Below are positions 8,394 to 16,273 of a stretch of 36,034 nt of DNA, piece by piece. The first letter of the stretch is position 1; every line of letters begins with the position of its first letter. The DNA is from Prochlorococcus sp. AG-355-J04. Its GTDB lineage: Bacteria > Cyanobacteriota > Cyanobacteriia > PCC-6307 > Cyanobiaceae. The DNA is taken from positions 1 through 36,034 of the forward strand of contig QCDN01000009.1 of NCBI GenBank assembly GCA_003280885.1, given 5' to 3'. The notes below the pieces were generated by a model. It saw only the letters and a list, made by a program, of their open reading frames with translations. It searched no databases and was not told where the DNA came from. The position numbers and the translations under genes were made by a program.

Positions 8394-11303
8394 ATGACAT
8401 CCAAATTTGGGTCTGATTTGTTTATAGATAGGCATCTTGGGTTAGGAGATAATGATGAAAGAATTATGCTGAACAAGCTTGGTTTTAATAATATTGATCA
8501 ATTTATAAATCAAGTTATTCCTGAAGATATTCAGCTTAAAACTAAATCTTCAGAAATATTGCCCCAAGGTTGTTCAGAAATTGAGGCTTTAAATGAATTA
8601 GAAGAGATTGCGAATAAAAATACTAAAATGAGATCACTAATAGGCCTTGGTTATTATGACAATCACATGCCTAAAGTAATCCAAAGACATGTTCTTGAAA
8701 ATCCAAGGTGGTACACGTCTTATACTCCATATCAAGCAGAAATTGCACAAGGAAGATTAGAAGCTCTATTTAATTTTCAGACTATTGTTTGTGAACTAAC
8801 AGGATTCCCTGTCGCCAATGCATCTTTGTTAGATGAGGGTACTGCTGCTGCAGAAGCTATGGCCATGAGTTTTTCCGCAAGAAAAAATAAATCTTCAAAA
8901 GTGTACTTAGTGGAATCAAATGTTTTTGATCATACTTTTAATGTTTTACAAACCAGAGCAAAACCTTTGGGAATATCCTTAAAACGCTTTACTCAAAGCA
9001 ACCTTCCTAATCATGGTGATGTTTTTGGAATGTTGTTGCAATTACCTGGTAAAAATGGGGAATTATATGATCCCACATTCTTAATATCCCAAGCACATAG
9101 ATCAGAAATTATTGTTACGGCATGTATTGATCCACTGGCACAAGTTTTGATTAAACCAATTTCTGAATTTGGTGTTGATGTAGCAGTGGGTAGTATGCAA
9201 AGATTTGGTGTTCCAATGGGTTTTGGTGGCCCCCATGCAGCATATTTTGCTTGTAGCGAAAAATATAAAAGACTCATACCCGGAAGAATTGTTGGGCAAA
9301 CTCTATCTAAAAATGGAGAAAAGTCTCTAAGACTAGCATTGCAAACAAGAGAGCAACATATTAGAAGGGAAAAGGCCACTAGTAATATTTGTACTGCTCA
9401 ATCTTTGTTAGCTATAATTTCTTCTTTTTATGCTATTTATCATGGACCCACTGGATTAACGCAAATTGCTAAGAGATTAGTGGAGTTGAGAATAAATTTA
9501 GAATCAAGTTTAGCTGCTTTAGGTTTTGATATTCCTGATGGGATTAGATTTGATAGTGTTGATGTTTATTCTGAGCACTCCCAGAGGATCCATAATGAAG
9601 CTTTAAAAAATGGCTATAACTTAAGAATTTTGCCGTTGGGATCAACTATTGAAAACTCAACTGGCTTTGGGATCTCTTTAGATGAGCTTAGTAATGAAAA
9701 AGAAATCAAAGATATTTTGACTTTCATAGCAAACCTTATAGAAAAAGAGGAAGATTTAGAGCATATAAAATTTGATAAAGTATTTAATCTTGAAAGTTTA
9801 GCTTTGAGATCCAGTGCATGGATGCAGCAAGATATATTCACAAATTACCAAAGTGAAACTGAGTTAATGAGATATATATTCCGACTTGCAGAAAAAGATT
9901 TTTCTTTGGTAGATGGGATGATGCCATTGGGAAGCTGTACCATGAAGTTAAATTCTGCAGCAGAGTTAAATCCAGTCTCTTGGGCTCATTTATCTTCCAT
10001 TCATCCTTTTTCCCCACCAGATCAAACTAAAGGCTATTCAAAAATCATATCTGACCTAGAAAAATGGATAAGTGATATTGTTGGTTTAAAATCAGTTTCT
10101 TTTCAACCAAATGCAGGCTCTCAGGGAGAGTTTGCAGGTTTATTGGCAATAAATTCTTATTTTGAATCAAAAGGCGAACTGTTAAGAAAAAAATGTTTAA
10201 TTCCTAAAAGTGCTCATGGAACAAATCCTGCTAGTGCCGTTATGGCAGGTTTTGATGTTTTAACTGTTGAATGTGATGACGAAGGAAATATTGATTTTCA
10301 AGATTTGTCGATCAAGGTCAAGAAATTTGATAAACAAATAGGTGCTCTTATGTTGACTTATCCCTCTACTCATGGAGTTTTTGAATTACAAATCAGAAAG
10401 ATATGTCATTTAATTCACTCTGTTGGAGGATTCGTTTATTTAGATGGAGCAAATTTGAACGCCCAGGTTGGATTATGTAAACCGGGCAATTATGGTGTTG
10501 ATGTTTGTCATTTGAATTTACATAAAACATTCTGCATTCCACATGGAGGTGGTGGTCCAGGAGTAGGTCCAGTTGCTGCATCAGAAACCTTAAGCCCTTT
10601 TCTTCCTACTCATTCTTTAATTGATAATGACTTATCTAATAGTTCCAATTTCGTATCTTCTGCCAAGAATGGGAGTGCAAGTATTCTTCCAATAAGTTGG
10701 ATGTACATAAAAATGGCTGGTCTAAGTGGTTTAAGGAAAGCAACTGCGCATGCAATTTTATCTGCAAATTATATTGCGCATTCTTTAAAGCATAAATTCA
10801 AGATTCTTTATAAAGGAAAAAATAATTTTGTCGCACATGAATGCATTTTGGATTTTAGAGATTTAAAATCCAAAACTGGTTTGAGTGTAAATGATTTAGC
10901 TAAACGATTAATAGATTATAGTTTTCATGCCCCAACTATAAGTTGGCCAGTTCCAGAGACCATAATGATAGAGCCTACTGAAAGTGAAAGTTTGGTTGAA
11001 TTGGATAGATTTTGCGAGGCTATGCTTTTGATTGGAGAAGAAATCAGCGAAATAGAAAAAAATATTGAATTAAAGAATAATAATGTAATAAGTAACGCTC
11101 CTCATACCCTGAAAGAGTTAATTGCTGATACTTGGTATTATCCTTATTCAAAAGAAAAAGCTTCTTTTCCTTATAAAACTCCAACATCTATAAAGTTTTG
11201 GTCTTCAGTTTCTAGGATCAATAATGCATATGGCGATCGCAATTTAATTTGTTCTTGCAATGTAAATCAAGGAGAGAGTTTCGAAGAAAAAAAATGTGCT
11301 TAA
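8394..11303 (+). CDS. gcvP: Glycine dehydrogenase (decarboxylating), P protein
   Basis: Pyridoxal-phosphate enzyme that decarboxylates glycine and passes the aminomethyl group to lipoyl-GcvH. The protein is the full-length homodimeric form (969 residues), with the N-terminal inactive half and C-terminal catalytic half fused. It begins with FIDRHLGLGDND and continues with YTPYQAEIAQGRLEALFNFQ. MPLGSCTMKLN and SAHGTNPASAVMAG follow, and the PLP-binding Lys711 is in HLNLHKTFCIPHGGGGPG. The C-terminal WPVPETIMIEPTESES is typical. The ATG start follows a 45-base spacer that contains the perfect palindrome CTTTTTAAAAAG (8355-8366). I see no glycine riboswitch in that short spacer. Confidence 0.98.
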   Translation: MTSKFGSDLFIDRHLGLGDNDERIMLNKLGFNNIDQFINQVIPEDIQLKTKSSEILPQGCSEIEALNELEEIANKNTKMRSLIGLGYYDNHMPKVIQRHVLENPRWYTSYTPYQAEIAQGRLEALFNFQTIVCELTGFPVANASLLDEGTAAAEAMAMSFSARKNKSSKVYLVESNVFDHTFNVLQTRAKPLGISLKRFTQSNLPNHGDVFGMLLQLPGKNGELYDPTFLISQAHRSEIIVTACIDPLAQVLIKPISEFGVDVAVGSMQRFGVPMGFGGPHAAYFACSEKYKRLIPGRIVGQTLSKNGEKSLRLALQTREQHIRREKATSNICTAQSLLAIISSFYAIYHGPTGLTQIAKRLVELRINLESSLAALGFDIPDGIRFDSVDVYSEHSQRIHNEALKNGYNLRILPLGSTIENSTGFGISLDELSNEKEIKDILTFIANLIEKEEDLEHIKFDKVFNLESLALRSSAWMQQDIFTNYQSETELMRYIFRLAEKDFSLVDGMMPLGSCTMKLNSAAELNPVSWAHLSSIHPFSPPDQTKGYSKIISDLEKWISDIVGLKSVSFQPNAGSQGEFAGLLAINSYFESKGELLRKKCLIPKSAHGTNPASAVMAGFDVLTVECDDEGNIDFQDLSIKVKKFDKQIGALMLTYPSTHGVFELQIRKICHLIHSVGGFVYLDGANLNAQVGLCKPGNYGVDVCHLNLHKTFCIPHGGGGPGVGPVAASETLSPFLPTHSLIDNDLSNSSNFVSSAKNGSASILPISWMYIKMAGLSGLRKATAHAILSANYIAHSLKHKFKILYKGKNNFVAHECILDFRDLKSKTGLSVNDLAKRLIDYSFHAPTISWPVPETIMIEPTESESLVELDRFCEAMLLIGEEISEIEKNIELKNNNVISNAPHTLKELIADTWYYPYSKEKASFPYKTPTSIKFWSSVSRINNAYGDRNLICSCNVNQGESFEEKKCA

Positions 11304-11432
11304 AGTACTAGCGTCCTTGTATTTACTTAGTTATTATCAGTGTGAATAAAAATTTAATATTTTCTTATAGAATTTTTTTAAATTTTTTTATTACAATAAC
11401 CAAGCATCAAATTTTTTGGGGTATTTGAAGCT

Positions 11433-11681
11433 ATGTCCAAAGATCTTAAATTTGGTAATGTTAAGCATTTGCCAGTTAATAACGTCGACTTACCACATTT
11501 TGTCAATAATTTTTCAGGAGATAACTCAAGTATTTGTTCCATTGAGGGAACTAATGTTATTAGAGTACCTTTTGGTAAAAAATTCTCAAAGAAAAAAAGA
11601 CCTGAAAAAAATCAAACTATCGCTACTCTAATACTTCCTTTAAGTTCGTATAGTAGTCCTACGCCTCCACACGTAGCATAA
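11433..11681 (+). CDS. Small hypothetical protein (82 aa)
   Basis: A short protein downstream of gcvP that I do not recognise. It is hydrophilic in the first half and has a basic patch (GKKFSKKKRPEKNQ, about residues 48-61). A short hydrophobic stretch (TIATLILPL) and a Pro/Ser tail (SSYSSPTPPHVA) follow. It has no signal peptide or clear membrane helix. The ATG at 11433 is preceded by GGGG about 12 bases upstream, a possible ribosome binding site. Another reading frame from 11416 overlaps it but looks less protein-like, so I prefer this one. The 129-base gap after gcvP is very AT-rich and may hold a promoter (TTATAGAAT around 11364). Its stop is six bases from the convergent sqdX stop. Confidence 0.6.
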   Translation: MSKDLKFGNVKHLPVNNVDLPHFVNNFSGDNSSICSIEGTNVIRVPFGKKFSKKKRPEKNQTIATLILPLSSYSSPTPPHVA

Positions 11682-11694
11682 TTACTATTAAGCT
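11675..11694. terminator. Possible bidirectional hairpin between convergent gene ends
   Basis: AGC-A-TAAT (11675-11682), a four-base loop TACT and ATTA-A-GCT (11687-11694) form a 7-pair stem with one A/A mismatch. The stop codons of both convergent genes (TAA at 11679, TTA at 11688) pair in the stem. The following plus-strand bases are only moderately T-rich, so terminator function is weakly supported. Confidence 0.3.
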
Positions 11695-12827
11695 TTATCT
11701 ATTTCTTTGAGTGTAGCTGCATAATAATTTTGTAGTTGTAACGTTGCTTGATTCCAATCCCATTTTTCTGCTTCGTTTCGTGCCTCTTTCCTCATAACTT
11801 CTCTTTTATCTTTATTATTTAGAATTTTTTTTGTAGCTTCAATCAAACTCTTTTTCCCATTATCTTTTTCATCAGGATCATATAAACAACCATTAATCCC
11901 ATCGCTAATGATATCTGGTATCCCCCCCTTGTTGGCTCCGATAACTGGACATCCTGCTGCCATTGCTTCTAGTAAAACTAGACCAAGTGTTTCTGTACTA
12001 GAAGGAAATAAAAATATATCTCCAGAGGCATACGCGCTAGCAAGTTCATCTCCAGATAAATATCCTATGAAATTAGTCTTGGTATTTTCGAAGATTTTTT
12101 CAAGTTGGTTTCTATATGGTCCGTCACCTACAAGTGCTAAGCAAGCATTAGGGATACTTTCTAAGACTGGTTTAATTCTCTCAATTTGTTTTTCTGCTGA
12201 TAATCTTCCTACATAAATCAATAAGAAATCAGCATCATTATATTCCCCAAATAATTTTTTTCTCATTTTCTCACTTCTCAAATCAGGTCGGAAACTGTAA
12301 GTATCTACTCCCCTTTGCCATAGAGCAGTCCTTTGAATACCTTTATCTTTTAACTCATTTACCATAGCAGTGGATGTACATAAATTTAACAAAGCTTGAT
12401 TATGTGCTGCTTTAAGTAATTCCCACAAAAGTGGCTCTAACATGCCCATACCATAATGTTCTAGATATTTCGGAAGATGAGTATGGTAACTGGCAATTAA
12501 AGGAATATTATTAGTTTTCGCCAACCATATGCCACCTAAGCCAAGTACAGCTGGATTAACAACATGTATCAAATCTGGGTTAAATTTTTCTAACCTCTCT
12601 GAGACTGCAGGACCAGGTAAACCAAGCTTCAACTCTGGGTATAAGGGTAATGGCATTGCAGCAACTCCAACTACAGTTGCGCCCATATATGATTCTGGAC
12701 ACCCCTCTGGACAAAAAATTATAACTTCATCACCATTTTTTATTAAAAATTCAATCGTTTTAGTCAGTCTTGTGACTATGCCGTCAACTTTAGGTAAAAA
12801 AGTTTCAGTAAACAATGCAATTTTCAC
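11688..12827 (-). CDS. sqdX: Sulfolipid synthase SqdX (UDP-sulfoquinovose:diacylglycerol sulfoquinovosyltransferase)
   Basis: Family 4 glycosyltransferase that moves sulfoquinovose from UDP-sulfoquinovose to diacylglycerol, making the thylakoid lipid SQDG. The N-terminal KIALFTETFLPKVDGIVTRL is typical of this group. The middle contains SYHTHLPKYLEHYGMGMLE and the nucleotide-binding RLSAEKQIE. The EX7E motif uses Glu279 and Glu287 in STETLGLVLLEAMAAGCPVIG, followed by GGIPDIISDG. Length (379) is normal. sqdB ends 28 bases upstream on the same strand, so both enzymes of the pathway are made from one unit. Using sulfolipid in place of phospholipid saves phosphate, a known trait of marine picocyanobacteria. 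Confidence 0.95.
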   Translation of the reverse strand: MKIALFTETFLPKVDGIVTRLTKTIEFLIKNGDEVIIFCPEGCPESYMGATVVGVAAMPLPLYPELKLGLPGPAVSERLEKFNPDLIHVVNPAVLGLGGIWLAKTNNIPLIASYHTHLPKYLEHYGMGMLEPLLWELLKAAHNQALLNLCTSTAMVNELKDKGIQRTALWQRGVDTYSFRPDLRSEKMRKKLFGEYNDADFLLIYVGRLSAEKQIERIKPVLESIPNACLALVGDGPYRNQLEKIFENTKTNFIGYLSGDELASAYASGDIFLFPSSTETLGLVLLEAMAAGCPVIGANKGGIPDIISDGINGCLYDPDEKDNGKKSLIEATKKILNNKDKREVMRKEARNEAEKWDWNQATLQLQNYYAATLKEIDKA

Positions 12828-12855
12828 TTTCTTAAGGTAATTATTTCAGAATTTT

Positions 12856-14049
12856 TTAATTAGTCTTTATAGCCTCAGCTTGTTTTTTAGTCCAGGATGA
12901 AACACAAGGTATGCGCTTAAGATCACATCTATTGGAGTATTTTTTTGCAACTTCAACAACTTCTTCTAATAAGCCATTATCAAGAGTCGTTGGATTTAAA
13001 CCTAATTCTATAAAGCATTTATTATCAACAATTAGATCATTTTCTACTGCTTCATTCCTTGGATTTGGTAAATAATTGATACCAGCACCTGTTAGAGACG
13101 CAACTTTTTTAGCTAATTCTCCAACTTGATGACTTTCAGTCATTTGATTAAAAATTTTAACTCTCTCTCCAGGTTTTGGAGGATTTTCAAGAGCAAGTTG
13201 TACACATTTTACAGAGTCTTTTATGTGTATAAAGGCTCTTGTTTGCCCTCCTGTCCCATGAACACTTAATGGATATCCAATTGCAGCTTGCATTAGAAAT
13301 CTGTTTAGAACAGTTCCATAATCTCCGTCGTAGTCAAATCGGTTTGTTAATCTAGGATCTTTTAAAGTTGCGTCTGTATTTGTTCCCCAAACAATGCCTT
13401 GATGAAGATCAGTAATCCTTACAAGATCATTTTTGTTGTAGTAAAGAAATAATAATTGATCTAAAGTTTTAGTCATATGGTAAACACTACCTGGACTTGC
13501 AGGGTGTAATATTTCTTCTTCAAAGCGGCTTCCATCTGGTTGTGGAACTTCAACTTTTAGATAACCTTCTGGAATTGTTGCACCTCTATGTGATCCATAT
13601 CCGTAAACTCCCATTGTTCCTAAATGTACAACATGAATATCTAGATTGCTCTCTACTATCGCAGCAAGAAGGTTGTGGGTGCCATTAACATTATTATCTA
13701 CTGTATATCTTTTCGTAAAACTAGATTTCATCGAGTAAGGTGCTGCTCTTTGTTCTGCAAAATGGATCACAGAATCTGGTTTTTCATCAATGAGCAAATT
13801 GAGTAATTTTTGGTATTGTTTAGAGATATCCATGTTAAGAAATCTCATAGGCTTACCTCCAATTTCTTCCCATGCAGAAAGTCTTTCTGTAATCGAAGCA
13901 ATTGGAGTTAAAGACTCTACTTCTAAATCAATATCAATTTTTCTGCGACTTAAATTGTCGACAATAATCACATCATGATTTTGCTCTGCTAAATTCACCG
14001 CACAAGGCCAACCGCAAAAACCATCTCCACCTAGAACAATAACTTTCAC
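12856..14049 (-). CDS. sqdB: UDP-sulfoquinovose synthase
   Basis: Short-chain dehydrogenase/reductase-type enzyme that converts UDP-glucose and sulfite to UDP-sulfoquinovose, using tightly bound NAD. The Rossmann motif GGDGFCG is at residues 7-13, followed by the family stretch DNLSRRKIDIDLEVESLTPI. The catalytic set appears complete: Thr145 in HLGTMGVYGYG, then Tyr190 and Lys194 in VYHMTKT. The substrate-binding QGIVWGTNTDAT and GTGGQTRAFIHIKDSV are present. At 397 residues it matches the bacterial and plant mature enzymes. It precedes sqdX on the minus strand. The 166 bases between its start and thiG hold no gene that I can support. Confidence 0.97.
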   Translation of the reverse strand: MKVIVLGGDGFCGWPCAVNLAEQNHDVIIVDNLSRRKIDIDLEVESLTPIASITERLSAWEEIGGKPMRFLNMDISKQYQKLLNLLIDEKPDSVIHFAEQRAAPYSMKSSFTKRYTVDNNVNGTHNLLAAIVESNLDIHVVHLGTMGVYGYGSHRGATIPEGYLKVEVPQPDGSRFEEEILHPASPGSVYHMTKTLDQLLFLYYNKNDLVRITDLHQGIVWGTNTDATLKDPRLTNRFDYDGDYGTVLNRFLMQAAIGYPLSVHGTGGQTRAFIHIKDSVKCVQLALENPPKPGERVKIFNQMTESHQVGELAKKVASLTGAGINYLPNPRNEAVENDLIVDNKCFIELGLNPTTLDNGLLEEVVEVAKKYSNRCDLKRIPCVSSWTKKQAEAIKTN

Positions 14050-14182
14050 TCAGAACTCCAGAATTAATAGATTCATAATATATTTATTAAATTACTACAG
14101 TGTGCTTCCAATTTGCGAAAAAACATTGTAAATAGTTTCAAATCTTCTTTCTTAATATGAAAAATAAAATAATAAGTTTTTA

Positions 14183-14215
14183 TTCTCTTTTTAAACTTTG
14201 CTCTAATGAAGAGAA
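14183..14215 (-). terminator. Weak hairpin downstream of thiG
   Basis: TTCTCTT (14183-14189) and AAGAGAA (14209-14215) form a 7-pair stem with a 19-base loop, directly after the thiG stop codon. On the minus strand it is followed by TAAAAAC rather than a T-run. It is therefore at best a weak or RNA-stabilising structure and not a clear intrinsic terminator. Confidence 0.25.
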
Positions 14216-15010
14216 TTAGATAGATATGTTTTTTTCCGGTGAACTTGCTACTGCAAAGTCTTGTTTTTTAATTCTTCCTGCCAGAAAAGCTTGCCTGCCA
14301 GCTTTCACACCATAATTTATCGCTTGAGCCATTAGAGGGGGATTTTCAGCTTGTGCTATTGCGCTATTGATTAAGACACCATCAGCTCCAATTTCCATAG
14401 CTTGAGAAGCTTCACTAGGCACCCCAATTCCTGCGTCAATTATTACTGGCACTTTTGCATTCTCAATGATTATCCCTATATTTGATAAATTTAATAAACC
14501 TTGCCCAGAGCCTATGGGCGAGCCCAATGGCATTACAGTTGCACAACCTATCTCTTCTAGTCTTTTTGCAAGAATAGGATCTGCATTGATATAGGGGAGT
14601 ACATCAAAACCTTTTTTTATTAAAATTTCCGCTGCGTTAATGGTTTCTATTGGATCTGGTAGCAAATACTTTTTGTCAGGAATAACTTCTAACTTCACAA
14701 AATTATTTTCTTCTTGCCCAGATAATTTTGCAAGTTCTCTACCCAAAATAGCTATTCTCACTGCTTCATCAGAATTAACACAACCAGCCGTATTAGGAAG
14801 CATCCAGTATTTTTTCCAGTTGATCTTTTCGAGTAAATTTTCTCCGGTCTGATCATTTTTAATTCTTCTAACAGCGACGGTTATAATTTCTGTTTCAGAA
14901 TTTGACAAGCTTTCTACCATATCTTGAGTAGATTTGTATTTGCCAGTACCTACCATTAATCTACTGGAAAATTGTTTTCCACCAATTTGTAAAGAAGAAT
15001 AATTTTTCAT
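14216..15010 (-). CDS. thiG: Thiazole synthase ThiG
   Basis: Makes the thiazole phosphate part of thiamine from 1-deoxy-xylulose-5-phosphate, dehydroglycine and sulfur carried by ThiS thiocarboxylate. The TIM-barrel protein shows [16 protein letters not shown] near residues 10-25 and LPNTAGC at 71-77. The Schiff-base lysine is probably Lys106 in FVKLEVIPD. The phosphate-binding [35 protein letters not shown] and the end [21 protein letters not shown] are all present. Length (264) is normal. The ATG begins two bases after the stop of the TPR gene, so the two are translationally close. No TPP riboswitch is visible before it, as expected for an internal gene of a transcript. Confidence 0.96.
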   Translation of the reverse strand: MKNYSSLQIGGKQFSSRLMVGTGKYKSTQDMVESLSNSETEIITVAVRRIKNDQTGENLLEKINWKKYWMLPNTAGCVNSDEAVRIAILGRELAKLSGQEENNFVKLEVIPDKKYLLPDPIETINAAEILIKKGFDVLPYINADPILAKRLEEIGCATVMPLGSPIGSGQGLLNLSNIGIIIENAKVPVIIDAGIGVPSEASQAMEIGADGVLINSAIAQAENPPLMAQAINYGVKAGRQAFLAGRIKKQDFAVASSPEKNISI

Positions 15011-15012
15011 AT

Positions 15013-15570
15013 TTAAAATCCCTTATCTTTAATACCTTTATAAGGTTTGTAATTATTTCTTTTTTCTAACTCCTTACTTTTTTTAATTGCTGTTTTGTTT
15101 TTTGGATCTATTACCAAAACCTTTTGATAAGTTGCATATGCCAAGTCGTATTCAAGTAAACGCTGTTGTGCTGATGCGAGGTTATTTAGGGCTATAGGAT
15201 ATTCTGGGAGTGATTTTATTGCAGAGTTATAGTGTTTAATTGCTTTCTTAAATTCATTTTGAGCAGCATAAGAGAATCCTAAAGCATTATTTATTATCGC
15301 TTTGGCTTCATCAGGTTCATTGTCATAATTTTCAATTGCTTTTAAAAAAGTTTTAGTTGCTTCAGAATATAATCTTTTTTTAATCTGAATAGAACCAAAT
15401 TCATATAATTCTGTAGCTTGAGTGAGAGAATCTAAACCTTTCTGCTCAAATTTCACTAAATTTAATTCTTCACTTCTTGTTTTTAGAAATTGTCTGAATA
15501 CAAAAATAGAAATTACTATTAATACAACAAAAAGAATTATTAAATAAGATTGAAAGGAAGATATTTCCAT
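15013..15570 (-). CDS. Membrane-anchored TPR-repeat protein
   Basis: A 185-residue protein with one N-terminal membrane segment (about residues 9-25, [17 protein letters not shown]). About three tetratricopeptide repeats follow between residues 50 and 165. Typical repeat features are visible in [60 protein letters not shown] and [24 protein letters not shown] arrays bind partner proteins, so this is probably an assembly or scaffold factor held at a membrane, but the partner is unknown. It lies between rplT (35 bases upstream) and thiG (2 bases downstream). I cannot name a specific family member. Confidence 0.85.
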   Translation of the reverse strand: MEISSFQSYLIILFVVLIVISIFVFRQFLKTRSEELNLVKFEQKGLDSLTQATELYEFGSIQIKKRLYSEATKTFLKAIENYDNEPDEAKAIINNALGFSYAAQNEFKKAIKHYNSAIKSLPEYPIALNNLASAQQRLLEYDLAYATYQKVLVIDPKNKTAIKKSKELEKRNNYKPYKGIKDKGF

Positions 15571-15605
15571 TATTTAAATTTACTTTTCTAGATTATATTC
15601 TTTTT

Positions 15606-15953
15606 TTACTTACTAACGGAAGAAACAATTTGTTCAAAACACTTAGGATCGTTTAAGGCTAATTGAGCAAGCATTTTTCTATTAATGATAATTTGTGAAT
15701 TTTTCATGCCATTTATCAACTTGCTATAGTTTGTTCCATTTATCCTGGCAGATGCGTTAATTCTAGAAATCCAAAGTCTTCTAAAATCTCTCTTTCTTCT
15801 TCTTCTATCCCTATAAGCATTACAAAGAGCCTTCATAACTCTTTGGTTTGCAGTTCTGAAAAGATTTTTGTTGCCGCCTCTAAAACCTTTTGCAAGATTT
15901 AAGATTTTGTTTCTTCTTTTTCTGGCTATGTTGCCTCTTTTTACACGTGCCAT
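15606..15953 (-). CDS. rplT: 50S ribosomal protein L20
   Basis: Large-subunit protein needed early in 50S assembly, binding 23S rRNA through a long basic N-terminal extension. The family is clear from [39 protein letters not shown] and the [20 protein letters not shown] signature, followed by the globular C-terminal domain ([13 protein letters not shown]). At 115 residues it has normal length. It follows rpmI by 31 bases. The usual infC partner is not in this cluster, so any L20 feedback control would have to act at the rpmI leader. I do not see a clear structure for that. Confidence 0.97.
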   Translation of the reverse strand: MARVKRGNIARKRRNKILNLAKGFRGGNKNLFRTANQRVMKALCNAYRDRRRRKRDFRRLWISRINASARINGTNYSKLINGMKNSQIIINRKMLAQLALNDPKCFEQIVSSVSK

Positions 15954-15984
15954 GAATATCTAATAAAAAAAATTGGTTAAAGAT

Positions 15985-16182
15985 TTATGCGTATGGAATC
16001 ATTAATCTTACATTATCAGCATCTCTTTCATCAACTACGGCTTTTGTTGATAGATGTCTTTTTAATTTTGAGCTTTTATGATCAAGTAAATGATTATGAA
16101 AAGCTCTTCTTCTCATGAATTTACCCGTCGCTGTAGCTTTAAATCTTTTGGCAGCTGATTTACGAGTTTTTAGTTTAGACAT
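15985..16182 (-). CDS. rpmI: 50S ribosomal protein L35
   Basis: Small basic protein of the large ribosomal subunit. [33 protein letters not shown] is the typical L35 start, with [23 protein letters not shown] at the end. Its 65 residues are normal for the family. It is the first gene of the minus-strand run rpmI, rplT, TPR protein, thiG. It is divergent from the SpoIID-domain gene across a 91-base region with a possible promoter. Confidence 0.97.
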
Positions 16183-16218
16183 TTAAGTCAAATGTGTTTA
16201 ATTAGGATAATCTAAACC

Positions 16219-16224
16219 TTTATA
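16219..16224 (-). promoter_or_regulatory. Possible -10 element for rpmI
   Basis: TATAAA on the minus strand, preceded by TGCG and without a recognisable -35 element. Transcription would start near 16212, giving a leader of about 30 bases before the rpmI ATG. In so AT-rich a region a chance match is quite possible. Confidence 0.3.
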
Positions 16225-16273
16225 CGCATTGGTGCAAATTAAAGTTTTTAATTGATAAGGAAAGTTCTAACTT

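Noticed and set aside
11416-11631. Overlapping 71-codon frame next to the 82-codon small gene
   Set aside because: It overlaps the better supported frame from 11433 and reads as a hydrophobic, unpatterned sequence typical of a shadow frame.
14157-14219. 20-codon plus-strand reading frame in the gap between thiG and sqdB
   Set aside because: It has an ATG and a TAG but no ribosome binding site, and it is short enough to occur by chance in AT-rich DNA. Its end overlaps the thiG stop on the other strand.
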